Origin: Bacteroidota bacterium
GTDB taxonomy: Bacteria; Bacteroidota; Bacteroidia; Bacteroidales; CAIXZF01
Length of the DNA: 43,891 bases
NCBI GenBank assembly: GCA_026391855.1
Contig: JAPLDE010000057.1
Coordinates: 1 to 43,891, forward strand
Reading direction: 5' to 3'
A program made the position numbers and the translations under genes. The notes beneath the pieces were generated by a model that was not told the origin of the DNA, made no database searches, and was given only the letters and a program-made list of their open reading frames with translations. Position 1 is the stretch's first letter. The number at the start of each line of letters is the position of its first letter. Shown here piece by piece: positions 42,013 through 43,891 of the stretch.

Positions 42013-42459
42013 TTATTGTTTCTGAAGGACTTTCCCTTTAATCACCAGGGTGTACATCTCGTTTTCACTGGTAGTTACGGTGAGAGTTTTGTTGAAAGGG
42101 CCTATTCCTGCTGCGTTATAAGTAGCGGTAATGGTAGAGCTTTTACCCGGAAGAACAGGTTCAACAGAGAATTTAGGTTCGGTGCAGCCACATGATTTCT
42201 GTACTTTTGTAACAGAAACAGGGGTGCTGGTAACGTTGGTAAAAGTAAACTCACAGGTGGCCGGAATTCCCTGGGGAATATCACCATAATCATGAGTCGT
42301 GTTTTCGAATTTCAGGTGGGTGGGAGCAGCTGGTGTTTGAATCGGTTGAACCTGCTGAGTGGCAGGAGTGGGGTTCTGTTGTGCAGGCTGTTGTCCGAAA
42401 CCCTGGGTAAAGGACAACACCACCAAGACCAGGGTAGCTATTGCAACTATTTTCTTCAT
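42013..42459 (-). CDS. DUF1573-domain exported protein
   Basis: A 148-aa protein with a signal peptide (IVAIATLVLVVLSFTQGFG), a Pro/Gln/Thr-rich linker (about 22-48) and one DUF1573 Ig-like domain. The characteristic segments FENTTHDYGDIPQG, CEFTFTN, SCGCTEPKFS and GPFNKTLTVTTSEN are visible. Function is unknown; such proteins are common in Bacteroidetes and usually periplasmic or surface. It is divergent from the histidine kinase gene with 165 bp between. A TATCTTTG box at 42481-42488 lies 21 nt upstream, and a strong terminator follows. Confidence 0.93.
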   Translation of the reverse strand: MKKIVAIATLVLVVLSFTQGFGQQPAQQNPTPATQQVQPIQTPAAPTHLKFENTTHDYGDIPQGIPATCEFTFTNVTSTPVSVTKVQKSCGCTEPKFSVEPVLPGKSSTITATYNAAGIGPFNKTLTVTTSENEMYTLVIKGKVLQKQ

Positions 42460-42480
42460 GTTTTATGTTTTATTGATGAG

Positions 42481-42488
42481 CAAAGATA
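42481..42488 (-). promoter_or_regulatory. Candidate -7 element of the DUF1573 gene
   Basis: TATCTTTG on the minus strand, 21 nt before the ATG at 42459. The GTAAA array (42521-42567) begins 32 bp further upstream, where an activator or repressor could act on both divergent genes. Confidence 0.5.
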
Positions 42489-42520
42489 TATCAGTATTAT
42501 GGAATGCATGTTAATGAGCT

Positions 42521-42567
42521 GTAAAGGTTGGTAAATAAAATGTAAAAACATGTAAACAAAATGTAAA
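42521..42567 (+). promoter_or_regulatory. Five helically phased GTAAA direct repeats
   Basis: GTAAA begins at 42521, 42531, 42542, 42552 and 42563, steps of 10, 11, 10 and 11 bp, or one helical turn each. The last three are within ATGTAAA. The array lies between the divergent DUF1573 and histidine kinase genes, about 28 bp upstream of the kinase -7 box. OmpR/PhoB-family regulators bind such phased direct repeats. Confidence 0.7.
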
Positions 42568-42594
42568 TGAGTGATTTCCGGTACTTTTCTTAGA

Positions 42595-42602
42595 TAATTT
42601 TG
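42595..42602 (+). promoter_or_regulatory. -7 element of the histidine kinase gene
   Basis: TAATTTTG fits the consensus and lies 22 nt before the ATG at 42625. A -33 TTTG is missing at the usual distance, which would suit an activator-dependent promoter using the GTAAA repeats upstream. Confidence 0.6.
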
Positions 42603-42624
42603 CTTCTGAATAAAGGATTTTAAC

Positions 42625-43890
42625 ATGAAGAATGTAAATATTCGGCTGGTTGTTTTACTGGGAGCATTTTCCATTGCTTCTATTATATTATTTCAGGTTT
42701 ATTGGATTAACTACACTTTTAAGATTTCCTCCACCCAGTTTAACCAACGCGTGAAAATTGCCCTTTACTCTGTGGCCGAACGTATGGCCGATTTCAATCA
42801 TACAGTTTTGCCGTATAATCCTGTTAATCAGGTAACTTCAAACTATTTTATCGTAAATACAGCTACCCATATTGATGCAAAGATCCTGGAGCATTACCTG
42901 AAGACTGTTTTCCAACAGCACAATATTAATCTGGATTGTGAGTATGCCATTTATAATTGTGAAACCGGTGAGATGACCTATGGGAATTATCTGACCAACG
43001 GAGTTGAAATTCCAAAAAATGCAGGCATTCATAAATTTGAAAAACAGAAAGACCTGGTTTATTATTTTGGCGTGATATTTCCGGGTAAAACCAGCTATAT
43101 TGTACGAAGTATCAATATCTGGATCATCTCTTCGGTTATCGTGATCATGGCACTGGTTTTCTTTGCCTATGCCATTTTTATCATTCTTCGTCAAAAACGG
43201 CTTTCAGAAATCCAGAAAGATTTTATTGACAATATGACCCACGAGTTCAAGACGCCTATTTCCAGTATTGCAATCGCTTCCCATGTTCTAACTGAACCAG
43301 ACATTGGCCTGGACCTGGACAGATTGAAGAAATATGCCGCCATTATCATTGACCAGAATCTCAGGTTGGAGAAGCATGTGGAAAAGGTGCTGCAGATTGC
43401 TTCCCTTGAACGATCAACCGAAAAGCTGAAGCTGGAAGTATTTGATCTTCATGATGTTATCAGAGATGTTGTGGATACAATTACAACCTTTAAAGTACAG
43501 GTAACCGCAGATCTTCATGCAGAGCCTTCTGAAATTATGGCTGATAAGCATCACCTCACCAACATTATTTATAATCTTCTTGACAATGCCGTTAAATACT
43601 GCGGTTCTTCTCCGGAAATTCACATATCCACCGAAATAAAAGGTAATTTATTGATACTGTGTGTAAAAGACAATGGGCCAGGGATTGATCCCCTGTATCT
43701 CAGACGAATTTTCGATAAATTTTTCAGGATTCCTTCAGGGAATGTGCATACCGTAAAAGGTTTTGGGTTAGGTTTGTATTATGTAAAACGGACGGTGGAG
43801 TATCACAGGTGGAAGATTAAAGCAGAGAGCAAACCTGGTTATGGGACCTCCATCCGAATAGAAATCAACCGGAAAAGAAATGCCATTTAA
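42625..43890 (+). CDS. Membrane sensor histidine kinase (RprX-like)
   Basis: A 421-aa sensor kinase. Membrane segments are at about 7-27 and 165-188, enclosing a periplasmic sensor region of about 137 residues. No HAMP domain is obvious between the second segment and the H-box. The H-box is DFIDNMTHEFKTPISSI with phospho-acceptor His206. The N-box (NIIYNLLDNAVKYC), G1 (KDNGPGID), F-box (FDKFFRI) and G2 (GFGLGLYYVK) of the HATPase are all present, so it should be active. The layout resembles RprX of Bacteroides; the cognate response regulator would be expected just beyond the right edge. The stop codon ends at 43890, one base before the window ends. Confidence 0.95.
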   Translation: MKNVNIRLVVLLGAFSIASIILFQVYWINYTFKISSTQFNQRVKIALYSVAERMADFNHTVLPYNPVNQVTSNYFIVNTATHIDAKILEHYLKTVFQQHNINLDCEYAIYNCETGEMTYGNYLTNGVEIPKNAGIHKFEKQKDLVYYFGVIFPGKTSYIVRSINIWIISSVIVIMALVFFAYAIFIILRQKRLSEIQKDFIDNMTHEFKTPISSIAIASHVLTEPDIGLDLDRLKKYAAIIIDQNLRLEKHVEKVLQIASLERSTEKLKLEVFDLHDVIRDVVDTITTFKVQVTADLHAEPSEIMADKHHLTNIIYNLLDNAVKYCGSSPEIHISTEIKGNLLILCVKDNGPGIDPLYLRRIFDKFFRIPSGNVHTVKGFGLGLYYVKRTVEYHRWKIKAESKPGYGTSIRIEINRKRNAI

Positions 43891-43891
43891 A

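Overview
The window looks like a chromosome segment of a Bacteroidota bacterium (class Bacteroidia; genus not identifiable by eye). Evidence: two secreted proteins end in type IX secretion sorting domains, several promoters fit the Bacteroidetes form (TTTG - 19 bp - TAnnTTTG), an UpxY-type NusG paralog heads a surface-sugar locus, and an EF-G2-type paralog is present. Most flanking genes are ordinary chromosomal genes; about 2.7-6.4 kb is AT-rich, accessory and partly decayed.

Layout. 1-2.4 kb (minus): start of a polysaccharide locus, with an UpxY/NusG-like antiterminator, a 9-bp tandem repeat, gmd and a partial fcl (GDP-mannose to GDP-L-fucose). 2.58 kb: tRNA-Asn with its own promoter and terminator. 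2.7-6.4 kb: island with a 57-aa small protein, a PIN-domain protein translationally coupled to an HTH-ImmA/IrrE metallopeptidase, then remnants of RhuM, ORF6N/KilA-N and Fic genes. 6.5-7.6 kb: alpha/beta hydrolase. 7.7-10.4 kb: three peptidoglycan enzymes (two L,D-transpeptidases of different families and an NlpC/P60 peptidase). 10.6-12.3 kb: Ycf48/BNR-repeat protein with a T9SS type A tail.

12.4-22.5 kb (all minus) is a catabolic cluster covering the whole reductive pyrimidine pathway: MFS transporter, SPFH protein, malonate/methylmalonate-semialdehyde dehydrogenase, class III aminotransferase, dihydropyrimidinase, beta-ureidopropionase, PreT and PreA. Together these predict uracil/thymine uptake, reduction, ring opening, decarbamoylation, transamination and oxidation to acetyl-CoA or propionyl-CoA. 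22.7-26.1 kb: M1-family peptidase preceded by a small membrane protein. 26.2-30.4 kb: P-type cation ATPase gene split near its 5' end by a complete IS66-type element with perfect 14-bp terminal repeats and an 8-bp target duplication; removing the element restores a 924-codon reading frame. 30.6-32.0 kb: OmpA-family protein with thrombospondin type 3 repeats.

32.4-38.5 kb (plus): CstA transporter, a GPP34 (GOLPH3-like) protein 3 bp behind it, a PfkB-family kinase, and an EF-G paralog whose G3 motif has lost the catalytic histidine. 38.7-42.5 kb (minus): a 1027-aa T9SS type B surface protein and a DUF1573 protein. 42.6-43.9 kb (plus): a sensor histidine kinase whose upstream region carries five GTAAA motifs phased at 10-11 bp.

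The most notable unexplained signal is a 67-bp promoter module found twice with identical internal spacing, upstream of the YcbB-like L,D-transpeptidase and of the small membrane protein gene, suggesting an envelope-related regulon. No CRISPR array was seen, and no complete novel defence system could be demonstrated. Everything here was read by eye; no homology search was run.
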